DNA of 64,000 nt, from assembly GCF_020329505.1 (NCBI RefSeq), contig NZ_JAGKJJ010000018.1, positions 17,917 to 81,916 on the forward strand. The letters run 5' to 3'. The notes under the pieces were generated by a model. It had not been told where the DNA came from, searched no databases, and worked only from the letters and a program-made list of their open reading frames with translations. Of the stretch, positions 6,661 through 16,638 are shown in pieces. Both the position numbers and the translations under genes were made by a program. This stretch comes from Bradyrhizobium semiaridum (lineage in GTDB: Bacteria > Pseudomonadota > Alphaproteobacteria > Rhizobiales > Xanthobacteraceae). Within the stretch, counting starts at the first letter, position 1, and the number at the start of each line of letters is the position of its first letter.

Positions 6661-9120
6661 CTACTCCGCCGCTGTTGCTTCCGCTGCCGGCTCGCCCTTC
6701 CAGCGCAGGATCTCCGCCGCAAGAACCGGGTGGTTGAAGCCCTTCACGGTGAGGTCGTCGATCGGGCGGCCCTCGACGAAGGGCTCGACGATGCCGTAGA
6801 CGCGGCGGCTGACCACGATCTGGTTGGGCTTGGCCTCGCCGCAGAGGCGGGAGGCGAGGTTGGTGACGCTGCCGATCGCGGCGTATTCCAGCCGCTGCTC
6901 GAAGCCGACCTGGCCGAGCGTGGCGTAGCCGACCGCAATGCCGATGCCGAAGCCGAGGCTGTGCCCGCGGTTGCGCCAGCGCTCGGTGAGCGGGCCGATC
7001 ACCTCGCGCATCTCGACCGCCATCTGCACGGCGCGCGCGGTGTGATCCTTGAGCAGGATCGGCGCGTTGAACAGGATCATCACGCCGTCGCCGGCATATT
7101 TGTCGAGCGTGCCTTCGTACTTGAAGATCAGCTTTCCGAGCGCGGCGTGATACTCGCGCAGCACGTTCATCGCCTCTTCCGGCTCGGTCGCCTCGGTGAA
7201 CGCCGTGAAGCCGCGCAGGTCGCAGAACACCACCGTCACCTCGCGGCGGTGGCTGTCGAGCAGGCCCTCGGGATTGTCCGACGAGGCGATCAGCTGCGCC
7301 ACCTGCGGGGCCAGGAAACGCTCCAGCCGGCGGGTGCGCTCGAGCTCGCCGAGCTGGGTCTCGACCCGCTGCTCCAGCGACCTGTTCCAGTCCTTGAGCT
7401 GCTCGGTCTGCTCGCGCAGCTTGTCGGCCTGCTCGCGCACGATGCTGTTGGCTTGTTCCAGCGCGTGGCTCTTCTGATCGACTTCGGTGAACAGCCGCGC
7501 GTTGCGCATCGCCAGCACCGCCTGGTGCGCGAACGTCTTCATCAGGCCGATCAGGCCGGCGGGGAAATCGCCGGCCGCCTTGCGCAGCACCACAAGCGCG
7601 CCGAGCACGCCCTGCTGGTCGACCAGCGGCACCACCAGCACCGAGCGGAAGCCGGCGCCGACCACGACATCGCGCAGCGGATGCGCGGGGCTGTTGGCGA
7701 GATCGGGGATACCGAGCGGCTCGCCATTCGCGGCGGCCTCGCCGAGCGGGCTGCCGCTCGCCTCGATGGCGCGGTGGCGGCCTTCGGCCTCGCCGTCGAT
7801 GCCGATCGAGTGCGTCAGGTCAAAGCTGCGGCGCGCGGCGTCGTAGCCATAGATCAGCACGGCGTCGGCATGGGTGATCTCGAGCGCGCGGGCGGCGACC
7901 GTCGGCAGCACCGCGTTGAGGTCGAGCGAGGAGGCCACCGCGCGGCCGACCTCCTCGAGCACCTTCAGCTCGTTGATCGATTGCGCGAGGTCGCGGGTGC
8001 GCTCTTTCACCTTGGCCTCGAGGCCGGAATAGGTTTCCGCGAGCTGGCCGGCCATGCTGTTGAATTGCTCCGCGAGTTCTTCCAGCTCGTCCGATGTCTT
8101 GACCTCGATACGATGGTCGAAATCGCCGGCGCCGAGCCGCCGCGCGCCGGTGTTGAGCGCGGTGATCGGCACCAGCATGCGCCGCGCCAGGATCGTGCCG
8201 GCGATGATCGCGACGACGAGGCCGAGCGCCATCAAGAGTGCGATGCGCACCAGCTGGTCGCGGATCGGCGAGAGCGCCTGCGCGATCGGCTGCTCGTAGA
8301 ACACCGACCAGCCGAGACTCGGCACCGCGCTCGCGGTGGTCAGCACCGCATGGCCATCGCCGTCGGTGCCGGAGGCGACGTTCGCGCCCGGCGAGGCGAG
8401 CCGCGCCGCGACCTGCGGCAGCGCGGAGAGATCTTTTCCGATCTCGGGCCCGCGCGACGAGGCCGCCAGCACCCGGCCCTTGCCGTCGACGACAAAGGCG
8501 TGCGCGAGGCGGCCGACCTGGGAGTCGCCGAAATAGCTGCCGAGGAAGCGCAGATCGATCTCGGCCACGGTGACACCGGCATTGACGCCGGAATGCTGCT
8601 CGCCGATCGACAGATACGGCCGCGCGTCGCGGAAATAGGCCGGCGCGAACGCGGTGCCGTTTTTGATGGTTTCGGTGAACCTGATATCGCGCGAGAAGTC
8701 GGCGTTTGAGTTGAGCGTCGTGGTCTGGCGCGACAGCCGCAGCACCTCCCTCCCACTGCCGTTGATCAAGGTGAGCTGGTTCACCGCCGGCACCTGGCCG
8801 AGCAGCTGCGCGTAATCGGCGCGGCGCAGCTCGATGGTGTTGGAGGAGGCGCGGGTCACCCAGGAGATCTGGCGTTCGAGATCGGCGACCGCCTGCTCGA
8901 TGCGCTTGGCGGTCGCGTCGGCCTTCTCGCCCATCGCGTCGGTGAGCGTGCTCTTGATGCCGCGATAGCTGATCCAGGTCTCGAGCGCGCCGTTGACGGT
9001 AAGCACGAACACGACGAGGCCGACCAGAGCGAGGACGTATTTGGCGAACAAGCCCCCGCGCAGGAACCAGACCTTGTTCTCAACCCCGTTCATCCAGCCT
9101 CGTCCGTGCCTGCCGATCAA
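6661..9120 (-). CDS. Membrane-bound class III adenylate/guanylate cyclase with periplasmic sensor, HAMP and GAF domains
   Basis: The protein has 819 residues. It contains an N-terminal membrane helix (about 25-45), a periplasmic Cache-like sensor (about 50-280), a second helix (about 290-315), HAMP (315-370), a coiled coil, GAF (about 390-530), a second coiled coil and a class III cyclase domain (about 620-800). The metal-binding aspartates are visible in VVFCDLRGFT and DKYAGDGVM, and the Lys before YAGD is the adenine-type residue. The second specificity position (YAAIG, where adenylyl cyclases have Asp or Thr) is Ala, so ATP versus GTP preference is open. NLASR supplies the transition-state Asn/Arg. 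Met10 (9093) has a better ribosome site (GACGAGG) than Met1. It probably makes cyclic nucleotide in response to an external signal; the Crp/Fnr protein at 11,448 is a conceivable reader. Confidence 0.9.
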   Translation of the reverse strand: MIGRHGRGWMNGVENKVWFLRGGLFAKYVLALVGLVVFVLTVNGALETWISYRGIKSTLTDAMGEKADATAKRIEQAVADLERQISWVTRASSNTIELRRADYAQLLGQVPAVNQLTLINGSGREVLRLSRQTTTLNSNADFSRDIRFTETIKNGTAFAPAYFRDARPYLSIGEQHSGVNAGVTVAEIDLRFLGSYFGDSQVGRLAHAFVVDGKGRVLAASSRGPEIGKDLSALPQVAARLASPGANVASGTDGDGHAVLTTASAVPSLGWSVFYEQPIAQALSPIRDQLVRIALLMALGLVVAIIAGTILARRMLVPITALNTGARRLGAGDFDHRIEVKTSDELEELAEQFNSMAGQLAETYSGLEAKVKERTRDLAQSINELKVLEEVGRAVASSLDLNAVLPTVAARALEITHADAVLIYGYDAARRSFDLTHSIGIDGEAEGRHRAIEASGSPLGEAAANGEPLGIPDLANSPAHPLRDVVVGAGFRSVLVVPLVDQQGVLGALVVLRKAAGDFPAGLIGLMKTFAHQAVLAMRNARLFTEVDQKSHALEQANSIVREQADKLREQTEQLKDWNRSLEQRVETQLGELERTRRLERFLAPQVAQLIASSDNPEGLLDSHRREVTVVFCDLRGFTAFTEATEPEEAMNVLREYHAALGKLIFKYEGTLDKYAGDGVMILFNAPILLKDHTARAVQMAVEMREVIGPLTERWRNRGHSLGFGIGIAVGYATLGQVGFEQRLEYAAIGSVTNLASRLCGEAKPNQIVVSRRVYGIVEPFVEGRPIDDLTVKGFNHPVLAAEILRWKGEPAAEATAAE

Positions 9121-9205
9121 CCGGGTGCGCCGCAGCTGTTTAGCACGGATCGGCCGGCGAGGGCGGGTCCCGCGGCTCGCATGGTTAGCTGGGGATGTTG
9201 GCGTG

Positions 9206-11224
9206 TCAGCGGTTGAACAGCTGCCGCAGCACCTCGTTCATCGCCGGATTGTCCGGGGTGACGGTGTCGGCCGCGGGCGGATCGGCCGGCGCGGGCTTGC
9301 CGGCAGTGGGAGCGGGCGGTGCCATGCCGCGTCTCGGGCGCGGTGCGTTACTCTGGTTCAGGGTGGAGAGGCCCTGCTGCAGCAGACTGCCGATGGTCTC
9401 GCCGAGCTGCCCGCCGAGCGGGTTGCCCTGCGGGTTGCCCTGGCCCGCGTCGCCCGGCTGCGCGGTGCCGCCCAGCAGGTTGCCGAGGCCATTGAGTCCC
9501 TGGCTCAAGCCCTGGCCGTTCGGCCCGAACAGGCCCTTGCCCATCTCTTTGAGCTTGGCATAGGCGGCCTCCGGATTGTCCAGCATGCCCTGCATCTCCG
9601 GATAGATCCGCGGGGACATCCAGGGGCCCTCGACCATTACGGGGATGCCGAAGCCGACCGGATTGCCGGCGCGGCCTTGGCCCTCGGTCGTCATCACGAG
9701 CTGCGGCTCGACGCGGAACCCGATCTGCCGCGTGTTGAGGTCGACGGTGCCGACCCCGGTCATCTTCACCAGCGGGCCGATCAGGTTGAGATCGGTGGTG
9801 ACGGCCTGGCCCTTGTCGAGCTTGAACGAGGCCGAGAGCTGGCTGAGATCGGTCGACAGCTCCTGGCTCTCCTGCCAGCCCGACAGGGTGCTTGCCGTGA
9901 GGCTCCGGATCATCTGCGCGACGTTGAGGCCGAGGATCTTGCCGTCCTGGAACACGGCGAGCGCGGTGCCGCCGAGATTGCCGACGATGGCGCGTTCGCT
10001 CGCCCCTTGCGAACGCAGCGAGATCTTCGCCTGCATCTTGCCGTCGAGCTTGTCGAATGCGGCGAGGTTCTTCAGCACCGGCAGCGCGCGCACGCCGGCG
10101 AGATCGAGTTGCAGCGCATAGGTCGGCTCGGCCGTGGTTGCGTCGATGCTGAGCTCACCATTGGCGGTTCCCTCATAGGCGCCGAGATCGGCGAGCCGAG
10201 CCTTCAGCACGCCGCTGTTCAGCGTCGCATCGATCGCGGCAGGTGCGAAGCGGCCGTCGCTGATCACGAGTTCCGCCGTCGAGATGCGCGCCTGGGCGTC
10301 GACGTAGTTCAGGGTGGTGAGATCGATCGAGGCATTGCTCCAGGTGTTGGTGCCCAATGCCTGCCCTGTCGTGTCGGGCCGGCTCGGTCCCGCGACCGCG
10401 ATGCGCTGGAAATCGAGATCGAGCTTCACCAGCGGCTTGTTGCTGGCGAGGTCGACCGAGGCCCAGCCGGTGAAGCCGCCGTCGCCGACCGTGCCTGAGA
10501 CGCCGTTGAACATCACGACCGTGCCGTTCAGCCGCACCTCGGCATTGGCCTTCAGCGCGGCAGGCAACAGGCCGGGCGCATCGATATCGATCTCGGCCGG
10601 CACGTTCTGGCGCTCCAGCGGCGGCGGAGGCGCGGTGGTGCGGATCTCGAGTTTCAGCGGCTGGTCGCCGGCGCGCGCATTGCCTGTGATGACAAGCTTG
10701 CGGTCGTTGCCGAACGTCGCATCAGCGGTGAGCGACTCGATCCGGCGTTCGACGCGGTCGCGGACATTGGTGAAGATGATGGTGCCGTCATTGATGCCGA
10801 CATGCCGGATCGTGACGCCGGTGCCGGAGGCGGATTTCGCCGGCGGATTATGGTCGCGGGTGCGCTCGCGCTGCAGCGGCAGGTTGACCACGGGCCGCGT
10901 GATGACGAGGTCGGTGATGTCGGGCTTCCCCGACCAGAGGCTCGACAGCGTCAGCCCGGCCTCGACACTGTCGGCCGCGAAGCGGTTATTGGCCTCGCGC
11001 TCCGCCGGATCCTGCAGCACGACGCCGCGCAGCGTGACGCTAACCGTCGGCCACAGTGCGATGCTGGCACCGCCGTTGATCGCGAGTTTGTAGCCGGTCC
11101 CGCGTTCCACCCGCTCGGCGATGGCCGAGGTCAGGAACCCGGACGGAATCCCGATCAGGGCAAGCACCGCGATGACCACGACCACCGCGGCGATCGCGGC
11201 CCCGGCAAGTTTCAATGCTCTCAT
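9206..11224 (-). CDS. AsmA family protein (envelope lipid-transport/biogenesis type)
   Basis: The protein has 672 residues with one N-terminal membrane helix (about 7-30, AAIAAVVVVIAVLALIGIP). A long beta-rich periplasmic domain follows, typical of the AsmA/DUF748 group: GYKLAINGGASIALWPTVSV near the start and FRVEPQLVMTTEG...GFGIPVMVEGPW...PEMQGMLDNP near residue 510-560. The C-terminus is Gly/Asn/Gln- then Pro/Ala-rich and ends DNPAMNEVLRQLFNR. Members of the family are linked to phospholipid transport and outer-membrane homeostasis. It stands alone, divergent from the Crp/Fnr regulator. Confidence 0.85.
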   Translation of the reverse strand: MRALKLAGAAIAAVVVVIAVLALIGIPSGFLTSAIAERVERGTGYKLAINGGASIALWPTVSVTLRGVVLQDPAEREANNRFAADSVEAGLTLSSLWSGKPDITDLVITRPVVNLPLQRERTRDHNPPAKSASGTGVTIRHVGINDGTIIFTNVRDRVERRIESLTADATFGNDRKLVITGNARAGDQPLKLEIRTTAPPPPLERQNVPAEIDIDAPGLLPAALKANAEVRLNGTVVMFNGVSGTVGDGGFTGWASVDLASNKPLVKLDLDFQRIAVAGPSRPDTTGQALGTNTWSNASIDLTTLNYVDAQARISTAELVISDGRFAPAAIDATLNSGVLKARLADLGAYEGTANGELSIDATTAEPTYALQLDLAGVRALPVLKNLAAFDKLDGKMQAKISLRSQGASERAIVGNLGGTALAVFQDGKILGLNVAQMIRSLTASTLSGWQESQELSTDLSQLSASFKLDKGQAVTTDLNLIGPLVKMTGVGTVDLNTRQIGFRVEPQLVMTTEGQGRAGNPVGFGIPVMVEGPWMSPRIYPEMQGMLDNPEAAYAKLKEMGKGLFGPNGQGLSQGLNGLGNLLGGTAQPGDAGQGNPQGNPLGGQLGETIGSLLQQGLSTLNQSNAPRPRRGMAPPAPTAGKPAPADPPAADTVTPDNPAMNEVLRQLFNR

Positions 11225-11361
11225 GTCGTCGTTCCAGGCCCGGCAGGCGGCGTCAGATCGGTTGCGTCGCGGGTGGGCGAAGCCGGCCAGGCGCGATTAT
11301 CCTCGCAAACGGGACCTTGCACCAACGCCCGGAAAAATAATCCGGTCCCGGCATGAACTTA

Positions 11362-11377
11362 TGTGATCCGTGACACA
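11362..11377. promoter_or_regulatory. Candidate Crp/Fnr-type operator between asmA-like and crp/fnr-like genes
   Basis: The 16 bases TGTGATCCGTGACACA have TGTG/CACA ends in the manner of Crp-family sites (TGTGA-N6-TCACA), though the inner bases are imperfect. The site lies 86 bases before the ATG of the regulator at 11,448, in the 223-base divergent gap. Autoregulation is an inference. Confidence 0.3.
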
Positions 11378-11447
11378 CTTCCATGAGGGTGAATTTTGCT
11401 AACCGCGTGGCGGGGACTGCGCAGACATCGATTTGGAAGGCAGTACA

Positions 11448-12122
11448 ATGAGCAAACAGGCCGAATTTGCGGTCATTTTGAAGATGAACCCCATGTTCGC
11501 GGACCTCGGTGCGGACGAATTGCAGCGGCTCTCAAATCTTTGCCATACCCAGCAGGTCGCAGCCGGCGAGATGCTGTTCCAGAAGGGCGATCCCGGCGAT
11601 GCCTTGTTCGGGGTCCGCCGCGGCCAGATCCGGATCGAGACCGGCGCCTCCGACGGCAGCCGGCTGACGCTGAACTTCATGGGCCCCGGCGACCTATTCG
11701 GCGAGGTCGCGGTGCTCGACGGCCAGGACCGCACCGCGGACGCGACCGCGGCCGAGACGAGCGAATTGTTCGTGCTGCGGCGGGAGGATTTTCTTGCCTT
11801 CCTCGAACGCGAGCCGAAGGTCGCGGTGAAGCTGATCGAATTGCTGTGCCAGCGCATCCGCTGGCAAAGCGAGCGGATGGAAGAATCCGTGCTGCAGCCG
11901 CTGCCGGTGCGGCTGGCGCGGCGGCTATGCGCGCTGGCCGAGGATTTCGGCTCCGAGGTGCACATCTCGCAGGAGCAGCTCGGCGTGTTCGTCGGCGCGG
12001 CGCGCGAGAGCGTCAACCGCCAGCTACAGAGCTGGCGCAGGGACGGCATCGTCGACCTGCAACGCGGGCGCATCCTCCTGCACAACATGACCAAGCTGTC
12101 GGCGGTGGCGCGCAACGATTAA
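11448..12122 (+). CDS. Crp/Fnr family transcription regulator
   Basis: The product has 224 residues from ATG 11448, which has GGAAGG seven bases upstream; the in-frame TTG at 11433 lacks a site. A cyclic-nucleotide-binding beta barrel covers about residues 10-125 (GDPGDALFGVRRGQIRIETG, PGDLFGEVAVLDGQDRTADA). A Crp-type winged helix covers about 150-220 (SQEQLGVFVGAARESVNRQL, GIVDLQRGRILL). There is no N-terminal cysteine cluster, so it is not an oxygen-sensing Fnr. The phosphate-binding Arg-Thr/Ser position is present in DRTAD, so cyclic-nucleotide binding is possible. It is followed by a strong terminator and is therefore probably monocistronic. Confidence 0.9.
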   Translation: MSKQAEFAVILKMNPMFADLGADELQRLSNLCHTQQVAAGEMLFQKGDPGDALFGVRRGQIRIETGASDGSRLTLNFMGPGDLFGEVAVLDGQDRTADATAAETSELFVLRREDFLAFLEREPKVAVKLIELLCQRIRWQSERMEESVLQPLPVRLARRLCALAEDFGSEVHISQEQLGVFVGAARESVNRQLQSWRRDGIVDLQRGRILLHNMTKLSAVARND

Positions 12123-12304
12123 GCGTCACCTGCAACGCGCGCGGGAAAATTGAATCGCTTCGCGGGCCGCGCTTCGCTTGCGTATGCAATGCGCAGCTGA
12201 TGCACAAAAGACTTGCTTGCCGGAACCAGTCCGGATCGCTTTGATCTGGACGCGGGTCCTTGGGGTGACACCCAGTCCTTGCTGGCCTCACGCCATCCAC
12301 CTGC

Positions 12305-12348
12305 AAACCCCTGCGGTCCTTCCCGTTGACCGCAGGGGTTTTGATTTT
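12305..12348 (+). terminator. Rho-independent terminator after the Crp/Fnr gene
   Basis: A perfect 14-bp stem (AAACCCCTGCGGTC at 12,305-12,318 paired with 12,328-12,341) has a nine-base loop and is followed by TTTTGATTTT. It lies between the convergent Crp/Fnr and RND genes, about 180 bases after the former. That spacing leaves room for a long 3-prime UTR or small RNA ending here; I see no other proof of one. Confidence 0.8.
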
Positions 12349-12364
12349 CCGGGTATCGCCGCCG

Positions 12365-15300
12365 TCACTCGGCCGCGGGCGACAGTCCCTTCGGCGGCTT
12401 CTGGTCTTGCGCGTTCGGGCTCAGCTCGTGGTCGGCGTGGGAGACCACGAGCCGCTTGCCGAAGCGCCAGAACAGGCTGCCGATATCGTCCATCACCATG
12501 AACATCGCCGGCACGAACACCAGCGACAGCACCGTCGAGAACAGCAGGCCGCCGATCACTGCGAGCGCCATCGGTGAACGGAACTCGCCGCCGGCGCCGA
12601 ATGCCAGCGCCGAGGGCATCATGCCGGCGACCATCGCGATCGTGGTCATCACGATCGGTCGCGCGCGCTTCATGCCGGCGTCGATCATCGCATCCTCGCG
12701 CGTCTTACCGTCGCGGATCGCCTCGATGGCGAACTCCACCAGCATGATGGCGTTCTTGGTGACGATGCCCATCAGCATCAAGATGCCGATCCACACCGGC
12801 GTGGTGAGCTGCTTGCCAGTGAGCAGCAGCGCGATGATCGCGCCGCCGATCGACAGCGGCAGCGAAAACAGGATGGTGATCGGCTGCAGGAAGGTGCCGA
12901 ACAGCAGCACCAGCACCGCATAGACCATCATCAGGCCGGCGGTGATGGCGGTGGCGAAGCCGTCGGACAATTCGTTGAGGCTCTCGGCGTCGCCTGATGG
13001 TGAGACCTTCACGCCCTTGGGCAGGCCCTTCATCACGGGCAGGTCGTAGATCAGCCTGGTGGCATCGCCGAGCGCCGCGGTGCCGACGAGGTCGGCGGCG
13101 ACCGTGGCCTGCCGCTCGCGATCGTAGCGGTTGATGCTGGTCGGGCCCTGGTCGAGCTGGATATCGGCGATCACCGACAGAGGCACGCCGCCGCGCTCGC
13201 CGCGCTGGCCGAGCGGCACGCGCAGCTGTTCCAGCATCTGCAGGTCGCTGCGCGCGCTGTCCTCGAGCTGGACGCGGATCGGCACCTGGCGGTCGCCGGC
13301 GTCGAACTTCGCCAGCGCCGGGCCGACATCGCCGATCGTCGCGACGCGGATCGTCTGCGACAGGCTCTCGGTCGAGACGCCGAGCCGTGCGGCCAGCTCC
13401 GCCCGCGGGCGGATGCGCAGCTCGGGCCGGTCGAGCGCTGTCTCCGAGATCACGTTGGCAATGATCGGAATCCGCTTCATCTGCGTCGCCAGCTCGCTGG
13501 CGACATTGTTGACGATGTTGCTGTCGGTGCCGGTGACGACCAGCGAGATCGCGCGCAGGCCGTTCTCGTCGAGGAACCAGAACCTGATGTCGGGGACGTT
13601 CTCGAGCTCCCTGCCGATCGAGAGTTCGAGCGCGCGCTGGGTAATCTTGCGGTCCGCCTTCGGCGTGTAGTTGATGATCAGCGCGGCGCGGCGCACCTCC
13701 TGCGTGCCGGGCGGCACGCGGCCGCCGTCGACGAACACGCTGCGGACCTCGGGCCGCTTGCGCAGCCGCGTCACGATCTCTTCGGTGACCTTCTCGGTAT
13801 AGGCCAGCTGCGATCCGGGCGGCAGCTCCATCGCCAGCAGCGAGCGCGCGGTGTCCTGCGCCGGCAGGAAGCCCTGCGGCAGCAGCGTGATACTCCAGAT
13901 CGAGGCGGCGAACACCGCAAAGCCGATCAGCACGGTGATGAAGTAGTGCTTCACCGACCAGGCGACCAGGCTGTGATAGTTGCGCAGGATGAAGCCGGGC
14001 GGCGGCTCATCATGGTCATGGTGCTTGAGAAAATAGGCAGCCAGCATCGGCGTCACGAAGCGGGCGGCGAGCAGCGAGAAGAACACCTGCACCGACACGG
14101 TGATGCCGAACTGCTTGAAGAACTGCCCGGCGATGCCGGACATGAAGCTTGCCGGTGCGAAGATCGCGATGATGGTCAGCGAGATCGCGATCACCGCAAG
14201 GCCGATCTCGTCGGCCGCCTCGAGTGCGGCACGGTAAGGCGATTTGCCCATCCGCATGTGGCGGACGATGTTCTCGATCTCGACGATGGCGTCGTCGACC
14301 AGGATGCCGGTCGACAGCGTGATGGCAAGGAAGGAGACGAGGTTGAGCGAGAAGCCGAGCAGGTCCATCGCCCAGAACGCCGGGAAGATCGACAGCGGCA
14401 GCGAGACTGCCGCGATGATCGTCGCCCTGAAGTCGCGCAGGAACAGCAGCACGATGATGACGGCGAGGATCGCGCCCTCGAACAAGGTCGAGATCGCCGC
14501 TTCGTAATTGCCCTTGGTGAATTCGACCGAGGTGTCGATCAGCTTGAGGTCGACGTCCGGATAGGCCGCTTTCAGCGCCTCGATGCGCTTCTGCACAGCA
14601 GCGGCGACCACGACGTCGCTGGCGCCCTTGGAGCGCTTGATGCCCAGCGCCACCACCGGCTCGCCGTTGAAGCGGGCGAAGGTGCGGCGGTCGGCGATGG
14701 TGTCGGTGACGGTGCCGAGATCGTCGAGCCGCACCTCGCCGCCGCCGAACAGCGGGATCATTGTGCCGGCGAGCTCGTTCAGCGTCTTGGCGCCGGCCAG
14801 GGTGCGGATCGCCTGGTCGTTCTTGCCGATCTCGGCGCGGCCGCCGGCGACGTCGACATTGGTACCGCGCAAGATCTGGCTGACATTGACCGCGGTGAGC
14901 CCCACCGCCTGCAGCTTGTCCGGATCGAGCGAGACCAGGATCTCGCGCTCGACGCCGCCGATGCGCTCGACCTGGGCGACGCCGCGCACGCCCTGCAACG
15001 CGCGCTTGACCACGTCGTCGACGAAATAAGAGAGCTGTTCCGGCGTCTTGCCGGGCGAGATCGCGGCGTAGGTGACGATCGGCAGGCCGATCACGTCGAC
15101 GCGCTGGATCAAGGGCTCGGTGACGTTTTGCGGCAGGTTGGCGCGCACACGGGTGACTGCGTCCTTGACGTCGTTCAGCGCGCGGTCGGTGTTGGTCTCC
15201 AGCGCGAACTGGATCGTGGTGACCGACAGGCCGTCGGTGATCGACGACGAAATGTGACGCACGCCTTCAACGCCGGAGACGCCGTCCTCGATGGTCTTGG

Positions 15301-15496
15301 TAACCTGCGATTCAAGCTCCGACGGCGCGGCGCCGAACTGCGAGACCACGACCGAGATCACCGGGATGTCGGCGCTCGGCAGCCGCGTCACCGCGAGCTT
15401 GGTGAAGGAGGTCCAGCCCAGCGCCAAGAGGATGATGGAGAAAACGATCGAGGGCAGCGGGTTCCGGATCGACCATGCCGAGATGTTCAAAGCCAT
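12365..15496 (-). CDS. RND multidrug-type efflux permease (HAE1 family)
   Basis: The protein has 1043 residues, the full family length. It starts MALNISAWSIRNPLPSIVFS with the first membrane helix, then a large periplasmic loop (DIPVISVVVSQFGAAPSELE), helices 2-6 with GILVDDAIVEIENIVRHM (the conserved charged helix 4 motif), a second loop and helices 7-12 (TKNAIMLVEFA). The Asp-Asp pair of helix 4 required for proton transfer is present. It lies 12 bases after the adaptor gene at 15,509, in one transcript. Together they pump out lipophilic compounds; the substrate cannot be read from sequence. No outer-membrane channel gene is adjacent. Confidence 0.93.
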   Translation of the reverse strand: MALNISAWSIRNPLPSIVFSIILLALGWTSFTKLAVTRLPSADIPVISVVVSQFGAAPSELESQVTKTIEDGVSGVEGVRHISSSITDGLSVTTIQFALETNTDRALNDVKDAVTRVRANLPQNVTEPLIQRVDVIGLPIVTYAAISPGKTPEQLSYFVDDVVKRALQGVRGVAQVERIGGVEREILVSLDPDKLQAVGLTAVNVSQILRGTNVDVAGGRAEIGKNDQAIRTLAGAKTLNELAGTMIPLFGGGEVRLDDLGTVTDTIADRRTFARFNGEPVVALGIKRSKGASDVVVAAAVQKRIEALKAAYPDVDLKLIDTSVEFTKGNYEAAISTLFEGAILAVIIVLLFLRDFRATIIAAVSLPLSIFPAFWAMDLLGFSLNLVSFLAITLSTGILVDDAIVEIENIVRHMRMGKSPYRAALEAADEIGLAVIAISLTIIAIFAPASFMSGIAGQFFKQFGITVSVQVFFSLLAARFVTPMLAAYFLKHHDHDEPPPGFILRNYHSLVAWSVKHYFITVLIGFAVFAASIWSITLLPQGFLPAQDTARSLLAMELPPGSQLAYTEKVTEEIVTRLRKRPEVRSVFVDGGRVPPGTQEVRRAALIINYTPKADRKITQRALELSIGRELENVPDIRFWFLDENGLRAISLVVTGTDSNIVNNVASELATQMKRIPIIANVISETALDRPELRIRPRAELAARLGVSTESLSQTIRVATIGDVGPALAKFDAGDRQVPIRVQLEDSARSDLQMLEQLRVPLGQRGERGGVPLSVIADIQLDQGPTSINRYDRERQATVAADLVGTAALGDATRLIYDLPVMKGLPKGVKVSPSGDAESLNELSDGFATAITAGLMMVYAVLVLLFGTFLQPITILFSLPLSIGGAIIALLLTGKQLTTPVWIGILMLMGIVTKNAIMLVEFAIEAIRDGKTREDAMIDAGMKRARPIVMTTIAMVAGMMPSALAFGAGGEFRSPMALAVIGGLLFSTVLSLVFVPAMFMVMDDIGSLFWRFGKRLVVSHADHELSPNAQDQKPPKGLSPAAE

Positions 15497-15508
15497 TGGT
15501 GTGTCCGA

Positions 15509-16426
15509 TTACCGTGACCGGGTGCGATCGAGTTCGTCGGCGAACATGGTCCTGATCTGGTCGCCGTCATGCAGCGAGGTGCCAGCATCGGCCACGACGA
15601 TTTCGCCGACATCGAGGCCTTCAAGGATTTCGGTCGAGGTTTCCGAGGTCAGCCCGACGCGAACGCGGCGGGTCTCGACCGTGTTGCCCTTTACGACCTG
15701 CAAGGTCAGGCGGTCGATCGCGGTGCGCGGCACGGCGACGCCGCAGGAGCGCTTGGCATCGATATTGGCGCGCGCGAACATGCCGACCTTCAGCGTCGGA
15801 TTGTTGTTCAGGGAGATGCGGACATGCCCGAGCTGGGTAGTGCGGTCGATCTGCGGCGAGATCTGGCGCACCTTGCCGACCATGTCGGGCGCATCGTCGC
15901 GGCTGATCCGCACCGTGGCGCCGGGATTGAGTTTTAAAAGCTGGAAGCCGGGCACCTCGGCGTCGAGCTCGATCTCGTTGTTGATCGAGATCTTGAACAT
16001 CGGCGGCGCCTGCGGCGAAGCCGGCGCGCCGGCCGCAGTGCGCACTTCGGTAATGAGGCCGGCTGCGGGGGCGCGCAGCGAGATCGGCTTGGCGTTGCCC
16101 TGTGCGGCCTGTTGCGGCGGCGGCGTGAGCCGCGCCAGCTCCTGGTTCTCGGTGACGGTGTCGCCCTCGCGGACCAGCACGTCGGTGACCTTGGAGCCCT
16201 CCTGGTCGACATTCACCTGTGCCTCGCGGCGCGGCACGATGAAGCCGGTGACGCGGACCATGTCGGAGAAGCAGGCATTGGTTGATTTCGTCACCACCAC
16301 CAGCGCCTGGCCCGGCGTCTCCTTCGGCTCGGGATGCGAGCGATGCTCGAACGCGTAATAGGCGACGACGACGCCGACAAAGAACACCGTGCCGAGCGCC
16401 GGCTTGAGGTATTGGGAAATGTTCAT
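15509..16426 (-). CDS. RND efflux periplasmic adaptor (membrane-fusion) subunit
   Basis: From ATG 16426 the product has 305 residues (an in-frame TTG at 16,441 would add five). It is anchored by an N-terminal helix (about 8-27, LGTVFFVGVVVAYYAF). A lipoyl-type domain follows (VTDVLVREGDTVTENQELARL), then a barrel and a membrane-proximal domain (STEILEGLDVGEIVVADAG). The cysteine in NACFSDM and the order of motifs match the lone adaptor at 340-1215. It is first in a two-gene operon with the permease; the gap is only 12 bases. Confidence 0.9.
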   Translation of the reverse strand: MNISQYLKPALGTVFFVGVVVAYYAFEHRSHPEPKETPGQALVVVTKSTNACFSDMVRVTGFIVPRREAQVNVDQEGSKVTDVLVREGDTVTENQELARLTPPPQQAAQGNAKPISLRAPAAGLITEVRTAAGAPASPQAPPMFKISINNEIELDAEVPGFQLLKLNPGATVRISRDDAPDMVGKVRQISPQIDRTTQLGHVRISLNNNPTLKVGMFARANIDAKRSCGVAVPRTAIDRLTLQVVKGNTVETRRVRVGLTSETSTEILEGLDVGEIVVADAGTSLHDGDQIRTMFADELDRTRSR

Positions 16427-16638
16427 CGCCGGATCAACCAAGTGCCTGGCACGTCATGCGCTACTCTCGAACCTCATCCGCTCGCCGTTTGACCGCTTGA
16501 GCGCTACCTAGTTTTGGTCCTTTAGACGCCCTTCCGGGTTGCTCTCGAACCACGCCAAAAGCAAATGCGTCCCGCAGGGTGCGGAACGCATTGTAACCTC
16601 AAAGAAAGCCGGCCCGCCACGCCCATCACGCCGCGCCA

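Noticed and set aside
13946..15517. 523-codon plus-strand frame rich in Asp/Arg/His
   Set aside because: Antisense shadow of the RND permease, caused by high third-position GC.
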